A stretch of DNA of 64,000 nt from a bacterium BMS3Abin14 (GTDB taxonomy: Bacteria; BMS3Abin14): positions 35,335 to 99,334 of the forward strand of contig BDTG01000027.1 in NCBI GenBank assembly GCA_002897695.1, given 5' to 3'. The position numbers were made by a program, and so were the translations under genes. Every line of letters starts with the position of its first letter. Position 1 is the stretch's first letter. The notes under the pieces are model-generated. The model saw nothing but the letters and a program-made list of their open reading frames with translations. It was not told the origin of the DNA and did no database searches. Shown piece after piece: positions 35,367-44,332 of this stretch.

Positions 35367-35388
35367 CCCCGGAGCAGTTTCTCCGGGG
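35367..35388 (+). terminator. GC-rich hairpin upstream of transposase remnant
   Basis: CCCCGGAG / CTCCGGGG, 8-bp stem, 6-base loop, followed by TCGTTTCTCTCCTTT. It may be a terminator or the REP-type partner of the adjacent REP-associated transposase remnant. Confidence 0.5.
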
Positions 35389-35481
35389 TCGTTTCTCTCC
35401 TTTCACACTTTTGCGATTTCATCCACCCGAGTTGGCTCCATTCTTGCTCCACTTTGCACAACAAGAAAAGGAGGAGCAGAA

Positions 35482-35876
35482 ATGTCCAGACCACTCAGGA
35501 TCAAGTACCCAGGCGCCATGTATCATATCATAAGCCGTGGCAACGGAAGAATGACCATTTACCATACTGAAAAGGGCTGGAAAAAGTTCATCAGTTGTAT
35601 GGAACGAGTTACTGAAAAATACAACTGGATCATCCATGCATACTGCCTTATGGGAAACACTACCATATGCTCCTGGAAACTCCCGATGCCAACATAGTCC
35701 CCGGAATGAAACAGCTCAACTAGTTTTACAGCCAGTTCTACAATTGGAAATACACCCGCGTCGGGTCTGTATTGCAGGAACGCTATAAATCATGGCTGCT
35801 GGAAAAGGAAAGTAAGTTCCTCGATAACTGCCGGTATATCGTCAACAACCCCGTGGAACCGAAGATGCAGGTATAA
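35482..35876 (+). pseudogene. Decayed REP-associated tyrosine transposase (Y1/IS200-like)
   Basis: An ATG with GGAGGAG upstream opens RIKYPGAMYHIISRGNGR, typical of REP-associated transposases. At about 35663 the frame breaks: GGAAACACTAC should be GGAAACCACTAC, and restoring one C gives AYCLMGNHYHMLLETPDAN, the HUH metal motif. In the restored frame a TAG follows KQLN, then FYSQFYNWKYTRVG, LQERYKSWLLEKESKF and CRYIVNNPVEPKMQ end at TAA 35876. Frameshift plus nonsense mean it is dead. No clear terminal repeats are seen. Confidence 0.88.
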
Positions 35877-35961
35877 ATTCTCTGCGGCCGATTTCACCCG
35901 TTGGACATTGGACCCGTCCTTCTCCACCGATGGGGACATTGAAGACGGTTTCCGGGCGCTG

Positions 35962-36183
35962 CTAGGACCGGAAGATATTGAAAAGAATGGTCAGGATCAG
36001 GCTGATCAGCAGGCTCGTGACCAGCGGGAAGTAGATTACGCTATTTTTCTTCCGTATGATAATGTCACCGGGCAGATGCCCGAGCCACGGAATACGCGGC
36101 GCCACCATAAGGAAGACCCCGAGTAGTACCAGGGCAATGCCCATAATTACGAGAAATTTCCCCAGTATACCCATCGGTGTCAC
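35962..36183 (-). CDS. DUF2905 small membrane protein
   Basis: 73 residues with two membrane helices (about 8-28 and 50-70) around the conserved IPWLGHLPGDIIIRKKNSVI segment, diagnostic for DUF2905. The GTG at 36183 overlaps the stop of the upstream Mut7-C gene (GTGA); an ATG three codons later is possible. Function unknown. Confidence 0.85.
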   Translation of the reverse strand: MTPMGILGKFLVIMGIALVLLGVFLMVAPRIPWLGHLPGDIIIRKKNSVIYFPLVTSLLISLILTILFNIFRS

Positions 36184-36674
36184 CCGGTTAATGCCTCCAC
36201 CATCTCCCCTATTTCGGCGAGCATGCGGTCAGTATGGGTACCGTGCCAGTAGCATTTTTTGCAGCGCGGGCACACCATGAAGCGTTCAGCCGTCATCCAT
36301 ACATACCGGGGGACCATGTTCCTGGCCCCTTCCCTGTCGAGTTCACGCAACATTGCGTTGCAGTCGAGGCATCGGGTCAAGGGCTTTACAGGCAATCCAA
36401 GCGGTCTTAAAAAAGGGAGCACCGAGGCGAATTCTTCCCGGGCATCCATCCCTGAGACAAGCCATGAATCCTCCCCCAGCCTTTCGGCCAGTCGGGCATC
36501 CCTGGTCAGCACGATCCTGCCTTCAGAAAGGGAACGGTAGCGTATCAGCGTGTCGTCCTCATCGGCGGAAAACTCCGCGTCAAAGCCAAGCATCCTCATC
36601 TTTTTGGCCAAGGTGCCGAGCATGCCGTCCAGCAAAAACCCGGGGGATGGGGCCTCAGGCTCGCGGCTCTCCAC
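36180..36674 (-). CDS. Mut7-C RNase-domain protein
   Basis: 164 residues. The N-terminal PIN-like part (FLLDGMLGTLAKKMRMLGFD, RIVLTRDARLAERLGE) has the conserved acidic residues, and the C-terminal zinc ribbon has CLDCNAML and CPRCKKCYWHGTH. Mut7-C domains are predicted RNases; the biological target is unknown. The GTG start lies 3 bp after the MBL-fold gene. Confidence 0.88.
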   Translation of the reverse strand: MESREPEAPSPGFLLDGMLGTLAKKMRMLGFDAEFSADEDDTLIRYRSLSEGRIVLTRDARLAERLGEDSWLVSGMDAREEFASVLPFLRPLGLPVKPLTRCLDCNAMLRELDREGARNMVPRYVWMTAERFMVCPRCKKCYWHGTHTDRMLAEIGEMVEALTG

Positions 36675-36677
36675 GGA

Positions 36678-37334
36678 CTACGGCAACAACGACGGGTCAA
36701 GCAGGACAATGCCGGAGGGGATATCACCCCTGGAGACGGTGATCTCGGAGGAACCGGCCCTGATGACATTATCCTTTTTCGCCAGGAAGCCGTCCACCGG
36801 ATCGATGGGGAAATCTACCCCGTCGGTCTTGAAGTGCATGGGGATAGTCAGAGTGGGTGAAAGTATCTCCATAACCTCGGACGCCACCTGTGCACCGATG
36901 GTGAATGTTCCTCCAACCGGCATCAGCAGAACGTCCACCGGGAGGAGAGCGGAGGCCGAGGCAGGATCAAGGGCGTGGCCAAGATCACCCAGGTGGCAGA
37001 CGGCCAACCCGTCAAGTTCCACACGGAAGATGATATTATTCCCCCGCTCCGAACCCCGTGACGTGTCGTGGAAGGAGGGAACGCCAAGGACCTTGATCCC
37101 TGAAACAGCCCGTTCACCGTCTTCCTTGATGACCTGGGGGCTGCCCGGAATACCGGCCGACCAGTTGTGATCGGCATGGTCGTGCGACACAAGAACGATG
37201 TCGGCGGTTTCCGCTACCGGCCTGTACTTTACGGCCCCATCGAAGGAGCCCGGCTCGTACGGGTCCGTCAGGATCCTGGTCCCATCATTGGCTTCAAGGA
37301 GAAAACAGGCGTGGCCCAGATATTTTATCCGCAT
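36678..37334 (-). CDS. MBL-fold metal-dependent hydrolase (UPF0173 type)
   Basis: 218 residues from the ATG at 37334 (AAGGAGATTTAAA upstream). The metallo-beta-lactamase motif is VLVSHDHADHN (HxHxDH), with further histidine sites at VPSFHDTSRG, HLGDLGHAL and IPMHFKTDG. It resembles the UPF0173/UlaG-like hydrolases; the substrate is unknown. It starts 1 bp after the small gene at 37336. Confidence 0.88.
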   Translation of the reverse strand: MRIKYLGHACFLLEANDGTRILTDPYEPGSFDGAVKYRPVAETADIVLVSHDHADHNWSAGIPGSPQVIKEDGERAVSGIKVLGVPSFHDTSRGSERGNNIIFRVELDGLAVCHLGDLGHALDPASASALLPVDVLLMPVGGTFTIGAQVASEVMEILSPTLTIPMHFKTDGVDFPIDPVDGFLAKKDNVIRAGSSEITVSRGDIPSGIVLLDPSLLP

Positions 37335-37335
37335 T

Positions 37336-37509
37336 TTAAATCTCCTTTTCGCCCTCCCCGCCTTCTGCCGGGGCGGCCTCATCCTCGATCTCCTCCTTGT
37401 GCATCAGGATGATGCTTCTGACCTCAATGCCGGCCTCCTGGAGGGCCTTTCTGACCTGTGGCATTTTTGCATCTGTTACCTTGACGAGAAAATTATTATT
37501 GGTTGTCAA
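37336..37509 (-). CDS. Small conserved-looking protein of unknown function
   Basis: 57 residues from the TTG at 37509, chosen because GGAGG lies 8 bases upstream; a GTG three codons earlier abuts the SD. The sequence LVKVTDAKMPQVRKALQEAG followed by IEVRSIILMHKEE reads as a beta-alpha-beta half like an ACT or ferredoxin-like fold, with an acidic tail. It sits between the OmpA-family and MBL genes with short gaps, which supports that it is real. No function can be given. Confidence 0.6.
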   Translation of the reverse strand: MTTNNNFLVKVTDAKMPQVRKALQEAGIEVRSIILMHKEEIEDEAAPAEGGEGEKEI

Positions 37510-37523
37510 TCCAGACACCTCCC

Positions 37524-38567
37524 TTAATTAGTGCGCTCCTGGGCCTCACTCAACTTCTCATAAGGTGGGAGCAGAACGATTTCAATTCTCCGGTTGGCAG
37601 CCTTGCCCTCAGCTGTATCATTGGAGACAACCGGCTGGTACTCACCGTAACCGGCGGCGGACAGCCTCGCCGGGTCGATCCCTACCTTGTCCTGTAGAAA
37701 GTGAACCACAGCCAACGCCCTGCTGGAAGACAGTTCCCAATTGGAGGGGAACCTTTCCTTAAGACGGCCACCAATGGGAACGTCGTCGGTATGTCCCTCG
37801 ATCTGTATCCTCTTCCCTTTTATCCTGTTCAGCTGGGCGCCCACCTTGGACAGGACAGCGATCCCCGACTGTTTGAGGTTGGCCCGGCCCGAGTCGAACA
37901 GGATCTTCTCAACCAGGTTGACGGAAAGCCTGTCCTTCATCCTCTTGATCTGAACCTGGCCGGCCTCGATCTCGGTCTTGAGTCCGCCAACCAACTCATC
38001 GTAGGCGCTCTTGAGTTTCTGAAGATCCTCCTCCTTCTGTACCTTCAGGGCGTGGACTTGATCCTGGAGGGAGCGGTTTTCACTCTTGACCCTTTCCATG
38101 TCCGTCCTCAGAATCCGGAACTCCGCGTCCTTTGCCACAATCTTCTCCCTCAGGTCGCCGTTTGTCCCCTGAAGCCTCTTGTTGATATTCATGGTCTCCT
38201 GGATGATCTGGGACTGAGAGACCTCCTTGCTCTTGAGAAGATCTCCCAACCTGTCGTTCTGAGATTTCAACTCATCATTGACCGCCACGGTTTTATCCAG
38301 TTCGCCCTGAAGGCCATCCCTCTCGCCGGTTACGGCCTCAAGGTTCTTTCCGCAGTCCTCCAGGCTATTGGTCCTCTGCTGCAGATCCTCCTGGTTGGAA
38401 GAAAGCTCCTTCTTAAGCGCCGTGTTCTCATCGACTTTCCGGCTGAGATTGGTCGCGCACTTTTCAGCCTCACCGGATTTCAGGAGATAATCCTTTTTGC
38501 TGACCATGCACCCGGAAACAGCAAAGAGGGAAAGACAGACAATCCCCACCAGACTTTTTCTCAACAT
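37524..38567 (-). CDS. OmpA-family lipoprotein with long coiled coil
   Basis: 347 residues from the ATG at 38567, with GAGGAGG upstream. A lipoprotein signal peptide ends at LFAVSGC (Cys20). Residues about 30-215 are a predicted coiled coil rich in heptads. The C-terminal OmpA/MotB peptidoglycan-binding domain has KILFDSGRANLKQSG, QIEGHTDDVPIGG, LSSSRALAVVHFL and NRRIEIVL. It should link a membrane to peptidoglycan. It has no direct operon partner of known function. Confidence 0.9.
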   Translation of the reverse strand: MLRKSLVGIVCLSLFAVSGCMVSKKDYLLKSGEAEKCATNLSRKVDENTALKKELSSNQEDLQQRTNSLEDCGKNLEAVTGERDGLQGELDKTVAVNDELKSQNDRLGDLLKSKEVSQSQIIQETMNINKRLQGTNGDLREKIVAKDAEFRILRTDMERVKSENRSLQDQVHALKVQKEEDLQKLKSAYDELVGGLKTEIEAGQVQIKRMKDRLSVNLVEKILFDSGRANLKQSGIAVLSKVGAQLNRIKGKRIQIEGHTDDVPIGGRLKERFPSNWELSSSRALAVVHFLQDKVGIDPARLSAAGYGEYQPVVSNDTAEGKAANRRIEIVLLPPYEKLSEAQERTN

Positions 38568-38883
38568 AACACACCTCCTCGTCATGGGAAAATATCCCAG
38601 AGAGTCCGGGACTGTCAAGGAAGTAACATCATAATTTTCTCTCGCCCGTTCGTTTCACTCACTCAAGACGCCAAGGTCTCAGATAAAACCCAAGACCGGG
38701 GTTTAAAATTTTGGTTCATCCGGTTAAAGCGTGCCTGGATGACGATGGGAATGAGTGGAAAGCTAACTCAACTTAGATTTACGGCTCATCACAAAAACGA
38801 GTACCTGAACGTGAAACCGTATTTCACTCTTGCTGCCTTTTGTAGCTTCGCATGAATCTGTGGCGGATAATCATCATGGATCT

Positions 38884-39216
38884 TTATCTAACAGGGATGG
38901 AGGGGATAAACTCCCGATCAGTTATCCCTCACCCAACCGCTCCTCGACAGGAGCGGGATTTCCTTGAAATCGGCTGGTTATCCTTGCGCCGGGGATAAAA
39001 GTTCACTTTCATCTCCGGCAACAAGGATTAACAGCAACTTGGGTGCGGGATGCGACTTCCTCCATGCCTCTATGAGTCATGCTATTTGCGTGACGAACGG
39101 GTGGTGAGATAATGCGTCTGGTTGCGGTGAGCCGTTTCTTAACACAAAAATTTCAAGTTCTCTGCGCTTACGATGTTTGCCCTATCCCCTGTATCCCCTC
39201 CATCCCTGTTAGATAA
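38884..39216. repeat. 333-bp element bounded by 25-bp perfect inverted repeats
   Basis: The left arm (38884-38908) begins TTATCTAACAGGGATGG and the right arm (39192-39216) is its exact reverse complement. Similarity continues weakly outward (ATCAnGGA...). No transposase is encoded. The interior 283 bp has no gene. MITE-like behaviour is possible, unproven. Confidence 0.7.
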
Positions 39217-39230
39217 GTCCTTGATTCAGA

Positions 39231-39260
39231 TTTATCAGCGTAAATCAGCGTGAATCAGCG
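39231..39260. repeat. 10-bp tandem repeat
   Basis: TTTATCAGCG, TAAATCAGCG, TGAATCAGCG in a row, just outside the right arm of the inverted repeat. A related GAATCTGTGGCGG occurs outside the left arm. Confidence 0.7.
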
Positions 39261-39307
39261 GCCAATTATCTTTTTGTCTGCTTACGCACAGGTCAAGAGT
39301 CTATTGA

Positions 39308-39356
39308 CCGTGAACTTAACGAAGTTTCGCTAAGTTTAAAACCAGGGCCTTATGGC
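39308..39356 (+). repeat. Palindromic intergenic repeat, copy 2
   Basis: GACCGTGAACTTAACGAAG... to CCTTATG. It is the inverted partner of 31448-31498 (44/49 identical by eye). The core AACTTAACGAAG / TTTCGCTAAGTT folds on itself. Confidence 0.75.
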
Positions 39357-39386
39357 TTTTGATCTTCTTTGCGAGTCCATCATTCG

Positions 39387-40238
39387 TCACATTACCGTAA
39401 ACGGAGCGGGCACGAACGTCAGGATGAAAATGATGATGGCGGCGTATCCCAACCTGGTCCGCTTTTCATCCAGCTGGATATGCGGAAGGAGAACCGGAGG
39501 ATGCCTCACGCCGAGGAGGATCAGGAGGATAGCCCATACGAACCAGCCTTCCCAGAAGAGAAGGCCCATCAGGAACAGACTCAGATGGACGACCCTGGCG
39601 ATATTGTCGGAGTGGTTCGGGAAGAGAGCCTTGGATATGTGCCCGCCGTCCAGCTGCCCCACGGGCAGGAGGTTCAGGGACGTAACGAACATCCCGATCC
39701 ATCCTGCAAATGCCACCGGATGAAGAGCCACCGTCATGTTTGACGGCAGGTTGCCCTTCACCAGGAAACTCACAACCAGGACGATAAGGCTGTTCCCCAG
39801 GGCCAAACCTCCTACATCACCGCCACCGGCAACCACCGGAGACAGGGCGAAGCCGACGACCAGCGCAGGCAGGGCCAGCACAAAGCCCACGATGGGACCG
39901 GAGGCGCCGATGTCCAGCAAGGTCCTCCTGTCCCAGATGGCGCCCTTCATCCTGATAACGGCACCGAACGTCCCGATAAAGGAAGGAGCAGGGATGAAAT
40001 ACGGCAGGGTGGCAGGCACATGGTGGCGGTGCGAGGTTATGTAATGCCCCATTTCATGCCCAAGCAGGATCGCCATGATTGTCAGGGAGAAGGGAAGGCC
40101 TTTGGAGAGCCCCGATGGGTGCGTGAACGGATTTATCCCCTCCTGCATTGCACCCGCAGCGGTTGTAGTAACGAAGGTCGCCGCGAAAAGAACGTAATGG
40201 ATCCAGCGGCGCTCTGGGCGGGGGCTTACATCTCTCAT
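39387..40238 (-). CDS. Site-2-protease-family membrane metalloprotease (M50)
   Basis: 283 residues with about six membrane helices. The zinc motif is ILLGHEMGHYITSHRHH (HExxH) and the third ligand region is NLLPVGQLDGGHI. Such enzymes cut membrane proteins inside the bilayer. No PDZ domain is present, and the target is unknown. It is 1 bp after the HAD-hydrolase gene, so both are probably co-transcribed. Confidence 0.92.
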   Translation of the reverse strand: MRDVSPRPERRWIHYVLFAATFVTTTAAGAMQEGINPFTHPSGLSKGLPFSLTIMAILLGHEMGHYITSHRHHVPATLPYFIPAPSFIGTFGAVIRMKGAIWDRRTLLDIGASGPIVGFVLALPALVVGFALSPVVAGGGDVGGLALGNSLIVLVVSFLVKGNLPSNMTVALHPVAFAGWIGMFVTSLNLLPVGQLDGGHISKALFPNHSDNIARVVHLSLFLMGLLFWEGWFVWAILLILLGVRHPPVLLPHIQLDEKRTRLGYAAIIIFILTFVPAPFTVM

Positions 40239-40239
40239 C

Positions 40240-40953
40240 CTACCACAGCCCCAGAGTCCTCCCCAGGTCCCTCAGAAGTCCTCTTCCATCCGGAACATTA
40301 CCGGAAGCGTCCTCCCTCACCAGATGAGGTTCGGCCAGGTACGTTCTCATGCCGGCCGAAGATGCGGCCAGGTCATGGGCCACATCGTTGCCGACCATGA
40401 GGCATTGTTCGGGGTGAAGGTCAAGGGCATCGGCCACGGCCGTAAAAAACTCGATCTGCGGCTTGCACGCCCTCGTATTCTCCAGCGCGGCGATAAAAGT
40501 GAACGGATCGGGAGACAGGTTCCCCCAACTCATCCGTTCGAGTACCGCGGCCCGCGGAAAAATGGGGTTGGTGGCAAGCGCCAGGGCAAAGCCTCTTTCA
40601 TGGGCCGACTCGATGAGGTCCAGAGCTCCATCCACGTATGAGCCGTATTCGGAAAACCCGGGGAACACGTCCCTGTAATACGCGTCGAAACCTTGCTGCG
40701 CCGCCTCGGGAGAAAGGCCTGTCAGTCGGAAAAAAGCATCGTAGAACCCATCCTGGTTGGTTTCACCGGAAGATCGCGGAGAGGAGATAAGCTCGTCTAT
40801 GCTGCCGATCAATCCTCTCCGGAAGGTTTCAGGATCCAGAAGGGCGATGAAATAATCGACCATGGATTCCATCATCGTATCCAGAAAAAAGGAAACCTTG
40901 ATATCAACCAGTGTCCCGTCGAGGTCGAGCAGAAGGCCCTTGATGCCTTTCAC
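40240..40953 (-). CDS. HAD-superfamily hydrolase
   Basis: 237 residues. HAD motif I is LLLDLDGTLVDIKV (DxD), motif II the LALATNPIFP region, motif III the Lys in TRACKPQIEFF, and motif IV MVGNDVAHDLAAS. A helical cap (about 20-110) follows motif I. Probably a small-molecule phosphatase; substrate unknown. Confidence 0.9.
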   Translation of the reverse strand: MKGIKGLLLDLDGTLVDIKVSFFLDTMMESMVDYFIALLDPETFRRGLIGSIDELISSPRSSGETNQDGFYDAFFRLTGLSPEAAQQGFDAYYRDVFPGFSEYGSYVDGALDLIESAHERGFALALATNPIFPRAAVLERMSWGNLSPDPFTFIAALENTRACKPQIEFFTAVADALDLHPEQCLMVGNDVAHDLAASSAGMRTYLAEPHLVREDASGNVPDGRGLLRDLGRTLGLW

Positions 40954-41051
40954 GGTTCAAACACCAGTTTGTCTTACGCGGCGCACCAAAGCCCGCAAAG
41001 GAGATCGCATTCAGGTACTCATTTCCAGGATGATCCTTAATTTAGAAGACT

Positions 41052-42293
41052 TTATTGAGTGAACTTGCGAAAAGCGAGGCAGGCATTGGTCCCGCCGAAC
41101 CCGAAGGAGTTGCTGATGGCGACATCCACCCGGGCATCCCTCGCCTCGTTGGGAACATAATCCAGGTCGCACTCCGGGTCGGGTTCCTCGTAGTTGATGG
41201 TGGGTGGGATACGGTCTTCCAGGACTGTCTTGACCGCCACCACAGCTTCAACTCCGCCGGCCGCACCCAGGAGATGTCCGGTCATGGATTTTGTGGAACT
41301 GACCGGAATACTGTAGGCTGCATCACCGAAGACCGACTTGATGGCCTGGGTCTCGTAGAGGTCGTTAAACGATGTGCTGGTGCCGTGGGCGTTGATATAG
41401 TCGACATCCTCCGGGGCAATACCGGCGTCATGAAGGACATTCCGCATGCATTGCGCCGCGCCGGCGCCGCCCTCGGGTGGGGCGGTGATATGATAGGCAT
41501 CCCCGGACATCCCGAACCCCACCACCTCTGCAAAAATATCGGCGCCTCTGGCCAGAGCAGACTCCAACTCCTCCAGGATCAGGATGCCCGCCCCCTCGCC
41601 AATGACGAAGCCGTCTCTGCCTTTATCGAAAGGCCGGCTTGCTCTCTCCGGTTCCTCGTTGCGGGTGGAAAGCGCTCTCATGGAGTTGAACCCGGCGAAA
41701 GTCAGAGGGGTAATAACGGATTCCGCACCCCCGGCGATGGCCGCGTCGGCATCCCCGTACTGGATCATCCGAAAGGCTTCGCCTACGTTGTGAGTCCCGG
41801 TCGCGCAGGCCGTCACCACACAGCTGTTGGGACCCTTGGCCCCTGTTCTGATGGAAATTTGCCCGGCCGCCAGGTTGGCGATCGTCATGGGAATAAAGAA
41901 AGGTGAAACTCTTCTCGGTCCCCTTTCCTTCAGAATCGTGGCATATTTCTCAATATAGGGAAGCCCGCCCAAGCCTGCGCCGACTACCACCGCGATCCGG
42001 TCTGCATTGGACTCGTCAATGATCAGACCGGACTGTTCAATCGCCTCGAAAGCCGCGAAGATGGCGTAGGGGATAAACATGTCCATCTTCTTGAGGTCCT
42101 TGCCGTTTATCCGTTTCTCCGGCTCGAACCCCTTGACCTCAGCAGCGATTCTGGTAGCAAGTCCACCGGCATCAAACCTGGTGACAGGGCCCACCCCTGA
42201 CCGGCCTGCAAGCATGCCCGCCCAACTATCGGGGACATCAAGGCCCACGGGCGTCACGGCTCCCAAACCGGTTACGACAACTCTTCTTCTCAC
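41052..42293 (-). CDS. fabF: 3-oxoacyl-ACP synthase II
   Basis: 413 residues with the condensing-enzyme triad: Cys in [16 protein letters not shown], His in [13 protein letters not shown] and His in [15 protein letters not shown]. It elongates acyl-ACP with malonyl-ACP. It follows acpP by 14 bp and is the last gene of the fab cluster. Confidence 0.96.
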   Translation of the reverse strand: MRRRVVVTGLGAVTPVGLDVPDSWAGMLAGRSGVGPVTRFDAGGLATRIAAEVKGFEPEKRINGKDLKKMDMFIPYAIFAAFEAIEQSGLIIDESNADRIAVVVGAGLGGLPYIEKYATILKERGPRRVSPFFIPMTIANLAAGQISIRTGAKGPNSCVVTACATGTHNVGEAFRMIQYGDADAAIAGGAESVITPLTFAGFNSMRALSTRNEEPERASRPFDKGRDGFVIGEGAGILILEELESALARGADIFAEVVGFGMSGDAYHITAPPEGGAGAAQCMRNVLHDAGIAPEDVDYINAHGTSTSFNDLYETQAIKSVFGDAAYSIPVSSTKSMTGHLLGAAGGVEAVVAVKTVLEDRIPPTINYEEPDPECDLDYVPNEARDARVDVAISNSFGFGGTNACLAFRKFTQ

Positions 42294-42307
42294 GAGCGAC
42301 CTTTCCC

Positions 42308-42541
42308 CTAGGACGCCTTCCCCTGTATATAGGTGATGGCATCCTGCACGGTCTGAATCTTCTCGGCCTCCTCGTCGGGGATCTCCAGATCAAAGGCCTC
42401 CTCAAAGGCCATGACCAGTTCAACCACATCGAGGGAATCTGCGCCCAGATCGTTCACAAAGTTGGCCGACGCGTCGATGCTGCCGGCATCCTGGTTAAGT
42501 TGTTCCGCTATAATCTCCTTGACCTTGCCTGTTACGTCCAT
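42308..42541 (-). CDS. acpP: Acyl carrier protein
   Basis: 77 acidic residues with the phosphopantetheine serine in [19 protein letters not shown]. It has a strong AAGGAGG site. It sits 109 bp after fabG; the gap carries a perfect 20-bp palindrome and an AT-rich stretch that may hold a separate promoter, as is common for this abundant protein. Confidence 0.97.
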   Translation of the reverse strand: MDVTGKVKEIIAEQLNQDAGSIDASANFVNDLGADSLDVVELVMAFEEAFDLEIPDEEAEKIQTVQDAITYIQGKAS

Positions 42542-42600
42542 TCGAACCTCCTTATTATGCCTGTTAAGTTAGCGTGAAAATAATAACAGAAATATAACCG

Positions 42601-42620
42601 ATGGCGCGAGCTCGCGCCAT
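42601..42620. promoter_or_regulatory. Perfect 20-bp palindrome upstream of acpP
   Basis: ATGGCGCGAGCTCGCGCCAT is self-complementary over its whole length. It lies 60 bp before acpP and 30 bp after fabG. No U-tract follows it on the minus strand, so it may be an RNA-processing or attenuation site more than a terminator. Confidence 0.6.
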
Positions 42621-42650
42621 TGCTGCAAAAAAAACAGTCGGGACAAGACA

Positions 42651-43391
42651 CTACATGTACATTCCACCGTTGACGTGAAACACCTGCCCGGTGATATAGG
42701 ACGCCTGGTCGGAGAGGAGAAACCGCACACAGGCAGCAACATCCTCAGGCGTACCCAGACGCTGTGAAGGAATGAGGGCGACGAGTTCCCGGCGGGCCTT
42801 TTCGGGCAGTTCATCCGTCATGGCCGTCTGGATGAACCCCGGGGCAACGGCATTGACCGTGATATTACGGGAGGCGACCTCCCGGGCGAGGGATTTTGTA
42901 AGCCCCATAACTCCAGCCTTGGACGCCGCGTAGTTAGTCTGGCCTGCGTTTCCCATGGCCCCCACAACGGATGAAATATTCACGATTCTTCCGAACCTCT
43001 GCTTCATCATCAGACGAACGACCATCCTGGAACACAGATAGGTCCCCGTGAGGTTTACGTCCAGAACGGACCTCCACGCTGAATCGTCCATGCGCATGAG
43101 AAGCCCATCCCTGGTGATGCCGGCATTATTCACAAGGTAATCCACCTTCCCGAAGCTGTCGGTGGATAATTTGACCATCTTTTCGACGCTGTCTGAATCG
43201 GACACATCCACCTCGACCGACAGGGACCGCACCCCTCTGCCCTCGACATCCGAGGCCGCATCCCTCGCCGCATCAAGATTGATATCGGCTGCGACAACAT
43301 CCACTCCGGCAGAGGCAAGATCAAGAGCGATGGCCCGTCCGATCCCCTGCCCTGCCCCGGTAACGATGGCGATACGTTTATCGGACATCAT
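42651..43391 (-). CDS. fabG: 3-oxoacyl-ACP reductase
   Basis: 246 residues, a short-chain dehydrogenase. The NADPH loop is VTGAGQGIGRAIAL, the NNAG motif is YLVNNAGITRDGL, and the active site is Ser-Tyr-Lys in NISSVVGAMGNAGQTNYAASK. The start overlaps the fabD stop (ATGA). Confidence 0.96.
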   Translation of the reverse strand: MMSDKRIAIVTGAGQGIGRAIALDLASAGVDVVAADINLDAARDAASDVEGRGVRSLSVEVDVSDSDSVEKMVKLSTDSFGKVDYLVNNAGITRDGLLMRMDDSAWRSVLDVNLTGTYLCSRMVVRLMMKQRFGRIVNISSVVGAMGNAGQTNYAASKAGVMGLTKSLAREVASRNITVNAVAPGFIQTAMTDELPEKARRELVALIPSQRLGTPEDVAACVRFLLSDQASYITGQVFHVNGGMYM

Positions 43392-44332
43392 GACACCTCC
43401 TCAACGAGGGCTACGACTGCATCCAGATCCTCGGGAGTCCCGAAGGGTTGAATACGCAGGCCCCTGTCGATCCTCTTCACAATCCCGCAGAGTACCTTCC
43501 CGGGCCCCAGCTCCAGCAGCATGTCGGCGCCCTCCGCGATGATGAACCGTATGGAATCCTCCCACATCACAGGGGACGTTATCTGTCTGATGAGGGAAGG
43601 CGCTACTTGCACGGCCAGATCCAGCGGACGCGCACCTGCGTTGTTTATCAGAACGGGATTTGGGCTGTCAATGGCAATATCGTCCAGGACCCGGACCATT
43701 CGGGCCGCAGCAGGTTCCATGAGGCGGCAATGAAAGGGAGCGCTCACCGGCAGCTCCACTGCCCTCTTGCCTCCCCGCTCCCTGAACCGGGCCATCGCAG
43801 CCTGAACTTTTTCCCTGTGGCCCGCGATGACGATCTGGCCGGGGGAATTAAAGTTGGCCGGTGCGACCAACCCCTTATCGTCGGTCACCTCGGCGCAGAT
43901 CGCCTCGACTTCCTCACGGCCCATCCCCAGAAGCGCGGCCATGGAGCCCACTCCTTCACCAACAGCTTTCTGCATGGCTTTCCCTCTCTCACGGACCGCA
44001 ACGAGGGCGTCGGCGAGGGAAAAGCTGCCGGCCGTCACCAGGGCGGAATACTCTCCAAGGCTGTGCCCCGCCACCCATGATGGAGCGAGGGAGACATGGG
44101 ATTCCAGGGCACGGGCCGCCGCGATACTCGCGGCAAGGATGGCAGGCTGTGTGTTTTCGGTCAGTCTCAGTTTCTCTTCCGGACCCTCGAAACAAAGCCG
44201 GCTCAACGGGTACCGCAGGACATCATCCGCCTCATCAAAGACGTCCCTTGCCTGTGCCGACCACCGGGAAAGGGCCTTTCCCATGCCCACGAACTGGGAT
44301 CCCTGGCCGGGGAACAAAAGGGCGAGCTTCAT
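43388..44332 (-). CDS. fabD: Malonyl-CoA:ACP transacylase
   Basis: 314 residues. The nucleophile elbow is WVAGHSLGEYSALV, the N-terminal FPGQGSQFVGMG and the late SAPFHCRLMEPAA His region are typical. It loads malonate on ACP. The start overlaps the etfA-type gene stop by 4 bp, so the fab genes and the electron-transfer genes are translationally coupled. Confidence 0.96.
   Translation of the reverse strand: MKLALLFPGQGSQFVGMGKALSRWSAQARDVFDEADDVLRYPLSRLCFEGPEEKLRLTENTQPAILAASIAAARALESHVSLAPSWVAGHSLGEYSALVTAGSFSLADALVAVRERGKAMQKAVGEGVGSMAALLGMGREEVEAICAEVTDDKGLVAPANFNSPGQIVIAGHREKVQAAMARFRERGGKRAVELPVSAPFHCRLMEPAAARMVRVLDDIAIDSPNPVLINNAGARPLDLAVQVAPSLIRQITSPVMWEDSIRFIIAEGADMLLELGPGKVLCGIVKRIDRGLRIQPFGTPEDLDAVVALVEEVS

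Larger units (their letters stand above)
38568..39386. other. 0.8-kb gene-free region with repeats
   Basis: No credible coding frame is seen; the longer open frames here have no family motifs. The region holds a 333-bp segment bounded by 25-bp inverted repeats (38884-39216), three 10-bp tandem units (39231-39260) and the second copy of the palindromic repeat (39308-39356). It looks like a landing site for small non-coding elements. Confidence 0.7.

Noticed and set aside
37701..38855. 384-residue plus-strand open frame opposite the OmpA-family lipoprotein gene
   Set aside because: It is an antisense shadow of a well-supported lipoprotein with SD, lipobox and OmpA domain.
38568..39386. CRISPR-like array in the long gene-free region
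   Set aside because: The repeats are a single inverted pair and three adjacent 10-mers; there are no spacers.
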